From assembly GCF_001513955.1 (NCBI RefSeq), contig NZ_KQ948156.1, forward strand, positions 1-64,000: a stretch of DNA of 64,000 nt. Direction: 5' to 3'. Positions within the stretch are counted from its first letter, which is position 1. Every line of letters starts with the position of its first letter. Under the pieces are notes generated by a model. The model saw only the letters and a program-made list of their open reading frames with translations, was not told where the DNA came from and made no database searches. Both the position numbers and the translations under genes were made by a program. Shown here piece after piece: positions 42,330 through 51,353 of the stretch. The stretch is from Streptomyces pseudovenezuelae. Lineage in GTDB: Bacteria; Actinomycetota; Actinomycetes; Streptomycetales; Streptomycetaceae.

Positions 42330-44597
42330 GATGCCACGGCCACAGCCGTCGACACCCCGGTTAGCGAAACCGGGCGCGCGGCGTCAGCCCGCGGGGCGGG
42401 GCGGGCAGGTGCCGGGTCGGGAGGTGTGGGCGATGCTGAAGGGGTGCGGGATGTCGTAGCCCGGTGGGTGTGCCCGGCGGCGTACGCCGCCTCGGGTCGA
42501 CGGGCCGTGCGGGTGTCGGTGGTCGCGGCGACCGGGTTCTACGTCTTCCGCTACGGCCTGGACCGTCCCGTGGCGGCGACCTACGCGCTGTTCGCCGCCA
42601 TCGCGCTGGGCGGCCTGTCACGGATTCCCGGCACCGGACGGCAGCGGGCGGCCGTGCTGCTGAGGGCGGTGCCGCTGAGCTGGGTCCTGGTGGTGATCGG
42701 CACCTACCTGTCGGTGCGTACCTGGAGCGCCGCCGTCGGCATGCTGGTGGTCGGCTTCGCGCTGGCCTTCTCCGCCGTGGGCGGCCCACGTGCGGCGGGG
42801 ACGGCACCGGGTCTGCAACTGCTCTACATCCTGCCCTCGTTCCCGCCCTACGATCCCGCCTCGCTCGGCGACCGCCTGCTCGGGACGAGCACCGGCCTGG
42901 TTCTGCTCGTCGCGGCGGAGGCGCTGCTCCTGGCCGAGCCGCGCCCTCCGGCGTACGAGGAACGGGCCGCCGGGGCCGCGCGGGCCGCGGAACGGTGCGC
43001 GCGGCACCTCGCCGCACCGCCGTACACCCTGACCGGCGACGACCGGGCGGCGGGTCGGGAGGCCGGGCAGGCGCTGCGGCCCCTGCACGTGCCGGAGGCG
43101 GAACGCCCGGCCGGGCCGGGCAGACGGGAACGCGCGCTGGCGCACACCGGCCTCGCGACCCGCACCCTGCTCAGCCGGCTGGCCGGGCTCGGCACAGGCC
43201 GCGGCGAAGCGGACCCCGCGGTCACGGCCGTGCTGCGCGCGGTGGCGGACCTGGCGGAGGCGACCGCGGGCTGTCTGTTGTCCGGGCCGTCGCCGCGGGC
43301 GTCGTACGAGGCGCTGGTCGCGGCGCGCGCACACCTCTCGGCCGTCTCCGCCGGCCCCTACCGCGGCAGCGGTGTCCGGACCGTCGCTCCGGCGGTGCTG
43401 CGCGGGCACGCCGCCGTCCTGGAGGTCGCCGACGCGGCGCTGGCCATGGGCGTCGCCGCCGATCTGGCCGCACGGGGCAGACGTGCCGAGGTGCCGGTAC
43501 CGCCGGGCCGCTTCTGGTACGCCACGACGTGGGCGCCGCTGTTGTGGTGGCACCGGATACGCGGTCACGCCGGGCGCCGCTCGGTGTTCTTCCAGAACGC
43601 GGTGCGCATCGCGCTCGCGCTGACGGCCGCGCGACTCGTGGCCGGGGTGGACACGCTGCCCCACGGCTTCTGGGCCATGCTGGCGACCCTCACGCTCACC
43701 AGGACCACCCTGGACGAGACCTGGCACACCATCCGCCTGGCGCTGACGGGCACGCTCGCCGGAGCGCTGCTGACCGCCGGGACACTGACCCTGGCCGGGA
43801 CGGACACCCGTGTCTACGCGGTCCTGCTGCCGGTGTGGATGCTGATCGCCTTCACCGTCGGGCCGGTCCGGGGCGTCGGCTGGGCGCAGGGCCTGTTCAC
43901 CGTGCTCGTGGCCCTGGTCTTCGCGCAGCTCGCGCCTCCGACGTGGCACCTGGCCGAGGTACGGCTGCTGGACGTGCTGGTCGGCAGCGTGATCGGCGCG
44001 GTCTTCGGGGTGCTCGCGTGGCCGCGCGGCGCCCATGACGAGCTGCGCTACGCGGTCGCGGAGCTGCTGCGCAGGGCGGCGGAGATCGTCGTGGCGACCA
44101 GCGCCTCGGCCGCGCGGGGCACCGAGGCGGTCCCGTCCTCGGGAGCGCCGGCCGGTCACCGGTCGCTGCATCGCTCGGTCATCCTCGCGGAGTCCGCGTA
44201 CGCCCAGTACCAGAGCGAGCCCGTGCGCTTCGGCGGCCGGGCACGCGCGGTGCCGCCCGCGGTGGACTGGCAGGCGACGCTGATGGCGGGCCATCACACC
44301 CTGTGGGGCGCGCAGCGGCTGCTGGAGCCGCCCATCGCCGAGCTGGGCCCGGTGGCGGCAGAGGTGCTCGCCGGGGCGGGGGAGCGGGTGGCGGGTCGGA
44401 TGCTGCTGGTCTCGGCTGCGCTGGACCCCGGTGGTGACACACCGAACGCGTCCGTGCCGGCGATCGACGGGGCCTTCGCGGAGTTCGCGGCCGAGCCACC
44501 GGACGCGCCGCGGCTGTACTACGCGGCGGTGTCGTGGCTGGAGTCGCTGACGACGGACCTGACGCGGATCGGGTCCGGTGTTTCGGACGGCACCTGA
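42312..44597 (+). CDS. FUSC family membrane protein (aromatic acid exporter-like)
   Basis: A 761-aa inner-membrane protein with two blocks of membrane helices (about 65-200 and 435-570) and two cytoplasmic helical domains, the FUSC/YccS layout. The second block contains GFWAMLATLTLTRTTLDETWHTIRLALTGTLAGALL. The family is linked to efflux of aromatic acids or fusaric acid. The first 44 residues are Gly/Ala-rich and poorly ordered, and an in-frame GTG at 42444 may be the true start, which would remove the overlap with the divergent gene. Confidence 0.82.
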   Translation: MHHSGHDATATAVDTPVSETGRAASARGAGRAGAGSGGVGDAEGVRDVVARWVCPAAYAASGRRAVRVSVVAATGFYVFRYGLDRPVAATYALFAAIALGGLSRIPGTGRQRAAVLLRAVPLSWVLVVIGTYLSVRTWSAAVGMLVVGFALAFSAVGGPRAAGTAPGLQLLYILPSFPPYDPASLGDRLLGTSTGLVLLVAAEALLLAEPRPPAYEERAAGAARAAERCARHLAAPPYTLTGDDRAAGREAGQALRPLHVPEAERPAGPGRRERALAHTGLATRTLLSRLAGLGTGRGEADPAVTAVLRAVADLAEATAGCLLSGPSPRASYEALVAARAHLSAVSAGPYRGSGVRTVAPAVLRGHAAVLEVADAALAMGVAADLAARGRRAEVPVPPGRFWYATTWAPLLWWHRIRGHAGRRSVFFQNAVRIALALTAARLVAGVDTLPHGFWAMLATLTLTRTTLDETWHTIRLALTGTLAGALLTAGTLTLAGTDTRVYAVLLPVWMLIAFTVGPVRGVGWAQGLFTVLVALVFAQLAPPTWHLAEVRLLDVLVGSVIGAVFGVLAWPRGAHDELRYAVAELLRRAAEIVVATSASAARGTEAVPSSGAPAGHRSLHRSVILAESAYAQYQSEPVRFGGRARAVPPAVDWQATLMAGHHTLWGAQRLLEPPIAELGPVAAEVLAGAGERVAGRMLLVSAALDPGGDTPNASVPAIDGAFAEFAAEPPDAPRLYYAAVSWLESLTTDLTRIGSGVSDGT

Positions 44598-44704
44598 GGA
44601 TGTCGTTCTCCTTGGGGGCGTGTCCCGAGCGGGAAAGGTCAGCTGGAACCGTGTCGGGCGTGTCGCCCATGACGGCGAGGAGGGGTCCGTTGGAGCCTGA
44701 CGGC

Positions 44705-45883
44705 ATGACCGACCCGACGCAGGATCCCCGCTTCCTCCAGGACCCCTGTCCCACCTTCGCTGCCCTGCGGTCCAACTGCCCTGTGCAGCCCATGCATGCG
44801 GAGTCGGGCGGACGGCCCGGTTACCTGGTCACCGGCTACGCGGAAGCCAGGGAAGCCCTCGGCGACCCTCGGCTGTCGAAGGACACGGCCGCCTTCTTCG
44901 CGGGCAAGGAGTCACGGCGCCGTCTGCACCCCGCGGTGGCGCACAGCATGCTGGCGAGTGACCCGCCCCGGCACACCCGGCTGCGCAAGCTGGTGACCAA
45001 GGCGTTCACGGCCGGGGCCGTCGCACGGCTGCGTCCGTTCATCGCGCGGGTCACCGAGGAACTGCTGGACCGATGGCCGATCGGCGAGCGGTTCGACTTC
45101 ATGACCGCCCTGGCGGTGCCCCTGCCGGTCATCGTGATCTGCCAGTTGCTCGGAGTTCCGCAGAAAGACCGTCCCGATGTCCGGCGCTGGTCCGGAGAAC
45201 TGTTCGCGGCAGGCAGGCCCGACGTCATCGACGCGGCCTCGCACTCCATGGCCGACTACATGACGGGCCTCGTGGCCGCCAAGCGCCTGGACCCCGGTGA
45301 CAGCCTCCTCGACCAGCTCATCTCGGTTCGCGACGGGACGGACCGGCTGAGCGAGGAGGAACTGGTCTCCCTGGCGGTGCTGCTGCTCGTGGCCGGGCAC
45401 GAGACCACGACCAACTTCCTCGGCAACGCGACCCTGGCACTGTTGCGGCGCCCCGCCGAGTCGGATCGCCTTCGGAGGAATCCGGACGATGTCCCAGCTG
45501 TGCTGGACGAGTTGCTCCGGTTCGATTCCCCCGTCGGCACAGCCACCTTCCGCTTCACGACGGAGGCGGTCACGCTCGGCGGAGTGGACATTCCGCCCGG
45601 GGCTCCCGTACTCGTCGCTCTCGGCGCGGCCAACCGTGACCCCGTGCGGTTCCCGTCCCCGGACCGGCTCGATCTGGACCGAGACGCCGCCGGCCATCTC
45701 GGCTTCGGCCACGGTGTCCACCGCTGTGTCGGCGCGCCCCTGGCCAAGGCCGAGGCGGAGATCGCCCTGCGAGCGGTCCTGACCCGGTTCCCCGACATCC
45801 GTCTCGCCGTACCGCCCGATCGACTGGAATGGCGGCGCACTCGACTCGTGCGCGGGCTCGCGGCGCTTCCTGTCACGGTGTAG
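44705..45883 (+). CDS. cytochrome P450
   Basis: A 392-aa soluble class I P450. The I-helix oxygen-binding motif is AGHETT (230-235), the K-helix ExxR pair is E269/R272, and the haem loop is FGHGVHRCVG with Cys341 as thiolate ligand. The start at 44705 gives standard CYP105/107-like length; an ATG at 44669 is possible. No ferredoxin or biosynthetic partner is adjacent, so electron donors come from elsewhere. The substrate is unknown. Confidence 0.92.
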   Translation: MTDPTQDPRFLQDPCPTFAALRSNCPVQPMHAESGGRPGYLVTGYAEAREALGDPRLSKDTAAFFAGKESRRRLHPAVAHSMLASDPPRHTRLRKLVTKAFTAGAVARLRPFIARVTEELLDRWPIGERFDFMTALAVPLPVIVICQLLGVPQKDRPDVRRWSGELFAAGRPDVIDAASHSMADYMTGLVAAKRLDPGDSLLDQLISVRDGTDRLSEEELVSLAVLLLVAGHETTTNFLGNATLALLRRPAESDRLRRNPDDVPAVLDELLRFDSPVGTATFRFTTEAVTLGGVDIPPGAPVLVALGAANRDPVRFPSPDRLDLDRDAAGHLGFGHGVHRCVGAPLAKAEAEIALRAVLTRFPDIRLAVPPDRLEWRRTRLVRGLAALPVTV

Positions 45884-46083
45884 CCGGTCGGTGCGCGGGA
45901 TTCGGGGCGCCATGACGGCCGGCGAAACCCACCGGCGGGAGGAGTTCGTCCGGGGTCCCCGAGGCTCCTGACTTTTGCCGGTCCGGCAACTTCGCGTGCG
46001 GTTCGGCGCGGGCCCCAGCACCATCGAGAACGTGCCCGCATGGGCCGGCGCGGCAGCGCGTCACGAGCAACGGGAGGCATCCG

Positions 46084-46755
46084 GTGTCAGGACACCACGA
46101 GCACGGCCGAAACGGTGAGCACGGCGAACAGACGGCCGCCGAGATGTTCGAGCCGGCGGCCTGGGACGAGCGGTACGCGGGTCAGGAGCGGTTCTGGAGC
46201 GGTGAGCCCAATCCACAACTCGTCGCCGCCGCCGGTGAGTTGAACCCGGGCCGTGCGCTGGACGTGGGGTGCGGTGAGGGCGGTGACGTGGTCTGGCTGG
46301 CCGGGCAGGGCTGGCACGTGACCGGCGCCGACTTCTCGGCCGAGGGCCTGGCCCGTGCCGCCCGCCACGCCGAGCAGGCCGGCGTGGCCGACCGTGTCGA
46401 CTGGTGGCAGGTGGACGCCCGGGCCTTCGATGCCGGTGACCGTTCGTACGACCTGGTCACCAGCCACTATCTGCACGCGCCGGACGGGGGCATGGTCGAG
46501 GTGACCCGCCGCCTCGCCGCGGCTGTTCGCCCCGGTGGCCTGCTCCTGGTGGTCGGGCACGCGCCCTCGCACGAGTTCACGCACCTCGCCGAGAGCCACC
46601 GCAAGGCGATGTTCCTGGCCGCGGAACTCCTCCCCGGCCTGCCGGACGACTTCGAGCCCGTCGTCGTGGAGCAGCGCACTCGGACGCTGAAGCGGGACAA
46701 CGGGCCGGTCGAGGCGGAGGACTCGGTTCTGCTGGCCCGCCGCGCGGAGCGCTGA
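46084..46755 (+). CDS. class I SAM-dependent methyltransferase
   Basis: A 223-aa Rossmann methyltransferase with the SAM motif DVGCGEGGDVVWLAGQGW (about 60-77), the acidic ribose-binding GADFS and post-motif QVDARAF. The shape resembles the TehB/thiopurine methyltransferase group (Trp-rich N-terminus WDERYAGQERFWSGEPN). GTG 46084 follows GGGAGG. It could act in detoxification; the substrate is unknown. Confidence 0.85.
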   Translation: MSGHHEHGRNGEHGEQTAAEMFEPAAWDERYAGQERFWSGEPNPQLVAAAGELNPGRALDVGCGEGGDVVWLAGQGWHVTGADFSAEGLARAARHAEQAGVADRVDWWQVDARAFDAGDRSYDLVTSHYLHAPDGGMVEVTRRLAAAVRPGGLLLVVGHAPSHEFTHLAESHRKAMFLAAELLPGLPDDFEPVVVEQRTRTLKRDNGPVEAEDSVLLARRAER

Positions 46756-46774
46756 ACACCCACTGCGCGGCCGG

Positions 46775-46810
46775 CCGCGCGGACGCATCCCCTCGTGTGC
46801 GTCCGTGCGG
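46775..46810. terminator. bidirectional terminator hairpin
   Basis: CCGCGCGGACGCA (46775-46787) pairs with TGCGTCCGTGCGG (46798-46810) with one mismatch and a 10-nt loop, between the convergent methyltransferase and CHAP genes. Confidence 0.65.
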
Positions 46811-46841
46811 CCTTGCCCGGCCCGTGACGTGCCCCTCCGGC

Positions 46842-48488
46842 TCAGCGGACGCGGATGAAGACCACGTCGTAACCGCTGTTGGTGGCACGGGACTTGACGT
46901 AGACGCCGTCGCTGCCGCCGTTGGGGTTGCTGGTGTTGCCCTCGACGGTGGTGAAGGAGGAACCCCCGGACACCGTCCGCACGATGCCGATGTGCTCGTT
47001 GCCGCCGGTGAAGTCGCTTCCGCCGTCCCAGTCGAAGGCCACGATGTCACCCGGCTGCGGGTCGGTCGTCACCGAGAGGTGGTAGTTGCCGGCCCGCGCC
47101 TGCTTGACCCAGCCCGAGACATAGGAGTTGCGGTAGGAGCTGGCTCCCGTCTGCTTCGCCACCCAGCTCACGAACGTCGCGCACCAGGCGTAGTCGCTGG
47201 TGGACAGCGACAGACCCACGGCCGAGCCGTAGCTGTTCGCGCGGGCGCTGCCCTCGACCGTGCCGGCCTCGGCCGCCGCCACGTCGAGGATCTTGGCGTA
47301 TCCGCCGCCCGGCGGGGGCGACGACGGCGGCGTGACCGTGCCGTACAGGGCGGCCTTGGTGTTCGGTCCGACGTGGCCGTCGACCGAGAGACCCTTCTCG
47401 GACTGGAAGTCCCTGACGGCACTGTCGGTGAGCGGACCGAAGTCGCCGTCCACGGCGAGATCGGCACCATGGTGGTTGAGCAGGCTCTGCAACTCGGTGA
47501 CGCAGCCGCTGCGTTGGCCCTGCACGATCTCGTTCGGGCAGGAGGCCGAGTTCAGGTTGACCGGCGCGGGCGCGCCGTTGCCGCCGCCACCACCGATGTT
47601 GGAGTACAGGGCGGCCTTGGTGTTCGGACCGACCTGGCCGTCGGCGGAGAGACCGCTCGCGGACTGGAAGGCCTTCACGGCCGTCAGCGTCTGCGGGCCG
47701 AAGCTGCCGTCGACGGCGAGGCTCTGGCCCTTGCCGTTCAGCAGGGACTGCAGCGTGGCGACGCAACCGCCGCTCTGCCCCTCCACGATGTTGTCCGGGC
47801 ACGACGCCGACCGCAGGTCCAGGCCCGTCGCCGGTGACTCGTCGGTGTCGTACAGCGCCCGCTTGGTGTTCGTGCCGACCTGGCCGTCCGCCGTCAGGCC
47901 GTGGGCGGACTGGAAGCTGCGGACGGCACTGGCGGTCCCGGCGCCGAAGTCGCCGTCCACGTCGACCGGGTAGCCGTGGTGGATGAGCAGCCGCTGGAGC
48001 TCGGTGACGCATCCGCCCTTGGCGCCCTGGACGATGTTCGCGGGGCACGAGGAGGAGTTGAGATTGACCGGGGCGGGCGCCGAGCCGCCGGTCGCGTACA
48101 GCTTGCTCTTGGTCGCGGGGCCCACCCGGCCGTCCACGGCGATCGCGGTGGCCGCCTGGTACTCACGGACGGCGTAGAGCGTGGCCGAGCCGAACTGGCC
48201 GTCCACCGACAGACCGGCGCCGTGCGCGTTGAGCAGGTTCTGCAACTCCCTGACGCAGCCGCTGGTCTGGCCCTGCACGATCTCGGCGGGGCAGGACGCG
48301 GACGTCAGCCTGATCGGGGCGGGCGCCGCCGACGCCGGACCCGCACCGAGCACGATGCCGGCCGAGACCATCGCCGCGGTGGCGGCGAACGTCCCGACGC
48401 GGATACGCCAGCCCGGCCCGGTGCGGCGCGCGGCCGGGTGCGGAGGGTGTTTGTCTTCGGCGCGGACGGCGAATGCGAGTCTTCCCAT
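46842..48488 (-). CDS. secreted peptidoglycan hydrolase: four PG-binding modules plus CHAP domain
   Basis: A 548-aa exported protein. A signal peptide ends around residue 54 (ASAAPA). Four PG_binding_1 modules follow (about 60-130, 145-210, 230-300, 315-385), each opening with a S-A-S-C-P...I-V-x-G-x...G-C-V block that supplies a Cys pair. The C-terminal CHAP amidase/endopeptidase (about 400-548) has Cys436 in YAWCATFVSW and a His in GGNEHIGIV. It probably cleaves peptide bonds in peptidoglycan. AAGGAGA precedes the start. It is the far end of the cell-wall module with the XRE regulators. Confidence 0.88.
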   Translation of the reverse strand: MGRLAFAVRAEDKHPPHPAARRTGPGWRIRVGTFAATAAMVSAGIVLGAGPASAAPAPIRLTSASCPAEIVQGQTSGCVRELQNLLNAHGAGLSVDGQFGSATLYAVREYQAATAIAVDGRVGPATKSKLYATGGSAPAPVNLNSSSCPANIVQGAKGGCVTELQRLLIHHGYPVDVDGDFGAGTASAVRSFQSAHGLTADGQVGTNTKRALYDTDESPATGLDLRSASCPDNIVEGQSGGCVATLQSLLNGKGQSLAVDGSFGPQTLTAVKAFQSASGLSADGQVGPNTKAALYSNIGGGGGNGAPAPVNLNSASCPNEIVQGQRSGCVTELQSLLNHHGADLAVDGDFGPLTDSAVRDFQSEKGLSVDGHVGPNTKAALYGTVTPPSSPPPGGGYAKILDVAAAEAGTVEGSARANSYGSAVGLSLSTSDYAWCATFVSWVAKQTGASSYRNSYVSGWVKQARAGNYHLSVTTDPQPGDIVAFDWDGGSDFTGGNEHIGIVRTVSGGSSFTTVEGNTSNPNGGSDGVYVKSRATNSGYDVVFIRVR

Positions 48489-48562
48489 GGCGGCGAGGTT
48501 CTCCTTGTCGAGACGAGCGTGGAGTGCGGGGCGTGGCCGCAGGCGTGCGGAACCGGTGCGTA

Positions 48563-48590
48563 GCGGGGAGCGGGGAGCGGGGAGCGGGGA
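48563..48590 (+). repeat. 4 x 7-bp GCGGGGA repeat, G-quadruplex motif
   Basis: The unit GCGGGGA is repeated four times and followed by GCGGGA. It gives GGGG runs at 48565, 48572, 48579 and 48586 with AGC loops, a textbook quadruplex pattern. It lies 75-102 bp upstream of the CHAP gene start, on the template strand for that gene. Confidence 0.7.
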
Positions 48591-48604
48591 GCGGGACCAC
48601 GCGG

Positions 48605-48640
48605 CCGCGGCCCGTCCTTGCGGGCAAGGACGGGCCGCGG
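48605..48640 (-). terminator. perfect 16-bp terminator hairpin
   Basis: CCGCGGCCCGTCCTTG (48605-48620) pairs with CAAGGACGGGCCGCGG (48625-48640) around CGGG. It lies 59 nt after the stop of the small PG-binding gene and should separate it from the CHAP gene on the same strand. Confidence 0.8.
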
Positions 48641-48699
48641 TCGGTCACTCGGCGATCAGCCCGAACGGCACGTCGTACCGGTCGAGCGGGGCGTACCGG

Positions 48700-49146
48700 T
48701 CAGGCGGCGAAACGCTTGAACGCCGCCCGGGTGCCCGATCCGGCGATACCGTCGATGTCGCCCGTGTAGCCGTAGTCGGCCTTCAGCAGGCGCTGCAGCG
48801 CCTTGATGGTGTTGGTGCCCGGGTCCCCGTCGATGGCGCCGGTGTAGCCCCAGTACGTGGCGAGGCAGCGCTGGAAGGCCTTCCAGCTGTTGGTGCCCAG
48901 CTGACCGTCGATGGCGCCCGTGTAGCCCCAGTAGTCCGCGAGGAAGTCCTGGACGTTCTTGGCCTCGGCCGAGGTCAGCCCGAAGTTCTGTGTCGCGGCC
49001 ACTGCGGCGGGCTGGGCGACAGCCGTCGTCTGCGCGGTGCTCGCGGTCGCCGCGAAGCTCGTGCCCGCCGTCGCCACGCTGCCGGCGGCGAGGCCGACAA
49101 CGGCGATGACGCCGGCGATGGTCCTGCCCAGAGCGTTCGGTCGCAT
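48700..49146 (-). CDS. small secreted peptidoglycan-binding-like protein
   Basis: A 148-aa exported protein; residues 1-33 are a signal peptide. The mature part has three similar units centred on Y-W-G-Y-T-G-A-I-D-G (twice) and Y-G-Y-T-G-D-I-D-G, each followed by GTxxxKAxQR or a relative. This is the pattern of the PG_binding_1 turn (xxxIDGxxGxxT). There is no catalytic domain, so it may be a wall-binding ligand or decoy. AAAGAGGA precedes the ATG. It is divergent from the membrane XRE gene 276 bp away. Confidence 0.8.
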   Translation of the reverse strand: MRPNALGRTIAGVIAVVGLAAGSVATAGTSFAATASTAQTTAVAQPAAVAATQNFGLTSAEAKNVQDFLADYWGYTGAIDGQLGTNSWKAFQRCLATYWGYTGAIDGDPGTNTIKALQRLLKADYGYTGDIDGIAGSGTRAAFKRFAA

Positions 49147-49422
49147 GCGTTCCTCTTTCGTTTGTGGGGTCGGCACCTGGTCACGCCGAGCGGGCCAGGT
49201 GGCGAGACCAAGGTGCAGGGTGCCCGGGCACGGCGGCCACGAGTGCGGCCCAAGTGGCGGTCTTATGGGACGGCCACCCTTCTGACCTGCGGCGACAATC
49301 CCCGGCGGGACGGTGATGCGGGACGCCTGTGACAGATGTGGCGGGCTCATGCAGAATGCGCAGCAACGGTGGGGACCGTAGTTCACGCACACGACCACGC
49401 TGATGACCGCTTTGGGGGAAAC

Positions 49423-50274
49423 ATGCCGCGCTCCAAGACGCTGCCCGCGGAACTCGACCCCAGCGCACGGCAGTTGGTGGCCCGCTTACGCCGGCTGAAG
49501 GACCACAGCGAGCTGACGATGCGACAGCTCGCCGCCAAGACCGGCTACAGCGCCAAGTCGTGGGAGCGGTACCTGGGCGGTGTGTCGCTGCCCCCGCGGG
49601 AGGCGGTGGAGGCCCTGGCCCGGATCACCGGCACCGACCCCGTCCCCCTGCTCGCGCTGCACGAGATCGCCGCCGACTCCCGGGACGGCCGCCGCGCAAG
49701 ACCCGCCGTGCAGCGGCAGGACGAGCAGCATGAGTGTGACCAGGAGCCGTCGGCCGGTTCGACGGCCCCGCACTCCGGGCCAACGGTCGCGCACTCCGGG
49801 CCAACGGTCGCGCAGACCGCGCCGACGCCACCCCGGGCCGCGGAACCGACCCCCGGTCGCTTCCCGCACATCGCGCTCACCGCAGGCATCGCCGCCCTGG
49901 CCGTAGCCCTTTCGGCGGTGCTGCTGCTCATGCTGCGCCTCGACGACGACGCGGGCCAGGCAGCCGTCACCACGTCTCCCCGCACCACCGCGGCCTCCTC
50001 GCCGCCCTCCTACACCTGCCGCATCGCACGGGTCGACGGCCGCTGGTCGGCGGGCATCAACCAGGGCCGCGACACCGAGATCGGCTACGGCGCCACCGGC
50101 GCCGACGTCGCGGAGGCGCAGTGCCTGCTGCGCCGGGCAGGCATCTCACCCGGCGGGATCGACGGCATGTTCGGCCCGCTGACGCTGCGGGCGGTCAAGA
50201 CGTTCCAGGATCGCGCGGGCCTCACCGTGGACGGCATGCTGGGGCCGCGCTCGTGGAAGGCGCTGCGCGGATGA
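49423..50274 (+). CDS. membrane-anchored XRE-HTH regulator with extracytoplasmic PG-binding domain
   Basis: A 283-aa protein. An N-terminal XRE-type HTH (about 16-70, ending YSAKSWERYLGGVSLPPR) is followed by a Pro/Thr-rich linker containing the duplication HSGPTVA-HSGPTVA. One membrane helix follows (about 149-172), then an outside PG_binding_1 domain (about 205-283; GGIDGMFGPLTLRAVKTFQ). Topology places DNA binding inside and wall binding outside. GGGGGAA precedes the ATG. Codon 22 is TTA (49486-49488), implying bldA dependence. It is coupled by ATGA to the second regulator. A ligand-sensing one-component system is inferred. Confidence 0.85.
   Translation: MPRSKTLPAELDPSARQLVARLRRLKDHSELTMRQLAAKTGYSAKSWERYLGGVSLPPREAVEALARITGTDPVPLLALHEIAADSRDGRRARPAVQRQDEQHECDQEPSAGSTAPHSGPTVAHSGPTVAQTAPTPPRAAEPTPGRFPHIALTAGIAALAVALSAVLLLMLRLDDDAGQAAVTTSPRTTAASSPPSYTCRIARVDGRWSAGINQGRDTEIGYGATGADVAEAQCLLRRAGISPGGIDGMFGPLTLRAVKTFQDRAGLTVDGMLGPRSWKALRG
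49771..49812 (+). repeat. tandem in-frame duplication, 2 x 21 bp
   Basis: CACTCCGGGCCAACGGTCGCG is repeated exactly, back to back (49771-49791, 49792-49812), encoding HSGPTVA twice in the linker of the membrane-anchored regulator. Confidence 0.9.
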
Positions 50275-51284
50275 CACCCGGCCCACCCTCACCACCGGGC
50301 GCGCGACTGGCCGCCGTACTCCAGCAGTTGCGCCAGCGCACCGGACTGAGCCTCGCGCAGCTCGCGCACGCGACCACCTACAGCAAGTCGTCCTGGGAGC
50401 GTTACCTCAACGGCAAGAGCCTGCCCCCGCGCAGCGCGGTCAAAGAGCTGTGCCTTCTCGCCGACGAACCGGCCGACCATGCGCTGGCACTCCTGGACAT
50501 CGCCCGCGCAGACCGGACGGAGGACAGCGGGGCGCCGCCGACGGCACCGGTTTGCCGGCACACGGCCACCCGGACGGACACACCGGCCGCGCGCTCCACC
50601 CCCGCCCCGCCCAAAACCGCCCGGCCCGAAACCGCCCCATCCGACACCGCCCCAACCGAAACCGCCCCCGCCGAGACGGCTCCGAGCGACACCATCGCGG
50701 CCGACGCCCTCCCGGCGCCCATCGGCCCGGGCGAGACGGTTCCGGGTGGCGCCGACCCCACGCGTGCCCTCCCGACCGGCCACCGGCGCGCGAACATCGT
50801 CACCGCTCTCCTGTCGACCTGTGCCGTAGTCCTCGGGGCACTCGTCCTCACCCACCTTCCCCCGACGCGCCGCGAGGCGGCGGCACCCACTCCCACGCCC
50901 ACCGCGGCCAACGGCACTCTCTGCCGCCGCACGGCCTGTCAGAACAAGGACCCGATCGCGATGCGCTGCGGTGCCGCACCGCTGACCCTCGCCGAACACG
51001 AGACCACCACCGGTGCCTGGATCCAGATCCGCTACAGCCAGGAATGCGGGGCGAGTTGGGCCCGGATGTGGGGCGCCGCGCTGCAGGACCGCGTCGAGTT
51101 CCGAGGGGGAGGCCGGCACGGTTTCCTGCACAGCGCCCAGGTCACCAACCGCAACGAGGCGGACACCTATGTCCACACCCTCATGAGCGTGGTCAGCCCC
51201 GGAACCCCCGTGCAGGCCTGCTTCACCCCTGCGGCCGGCGGCGTGCGGGAATGCTTCGAGGCCCGCTCCACGGACGGACCGTGA
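50271..51284 (+). CDS. membrane-anchored XRE-HTH regulator with DUF2690 sensor-like domain
   Basis: A 337-aa protein translationally coupled to the preceding regulator. The HTH (about 10-65) is clearly related to its neighbour's (YSKSSWERYLNGKSLPPR). A long low-complexity linker of degenerate ETAPSDTAPT pentapeptides (about 105-170) leads to one membrane helix (about 175-196). Outside is a DUF2690/YjfA-like domain (about 217-330) with several Cys (LCRR, ACQNK, MRCG, QECG, QACF, RECF) that probably form disulphides. It would sense an envelope cue different from the first protein. The function is undescribed to my knowledge. Confidence 0.82.
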   Translation: MTPGPPSPPGARLAAVLQQLRQRTGLSLAQLAHATTYSKSSWERYLNGKSLPPRSAVKELCLLADEPADHALALLDIARADRTEDSGAPPTAPVCRHTATRTDTPAARSTPAPPKTARPETAPSDTAPTETAPAETAPSDTIAADALPAPIGPGETVPGGADPTRALPTGHRRANIVTALLSTCAVVLGALVLTHLPPTRREAAAPTPTPTAANGTLCRRTACQNKDPIAMRCGAAPLTLAEHETTTGAWIQIRYSQECGASWARMWGAALQDRVEFRGGGRHGFLHSAQVTNRNEADTYVHTLMSVVSPGTPVQACFTPAAGGVRECFEARSTDGP

Positions 51285-51353
51285 GGCGCGCGGGGCTGTT
51301 CCTCCCGGCCCGGCCCCGCGTGAGCCCCGTCTCACCTGGGCAGCGCCCCTTGG

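Noticed and set aside
49771..49812. Two 21-bp repeats as a possible CRISPR or mobile-element sign
   Set aside because: They are adjacent without spacers and in frame, encoding a linker duplication.
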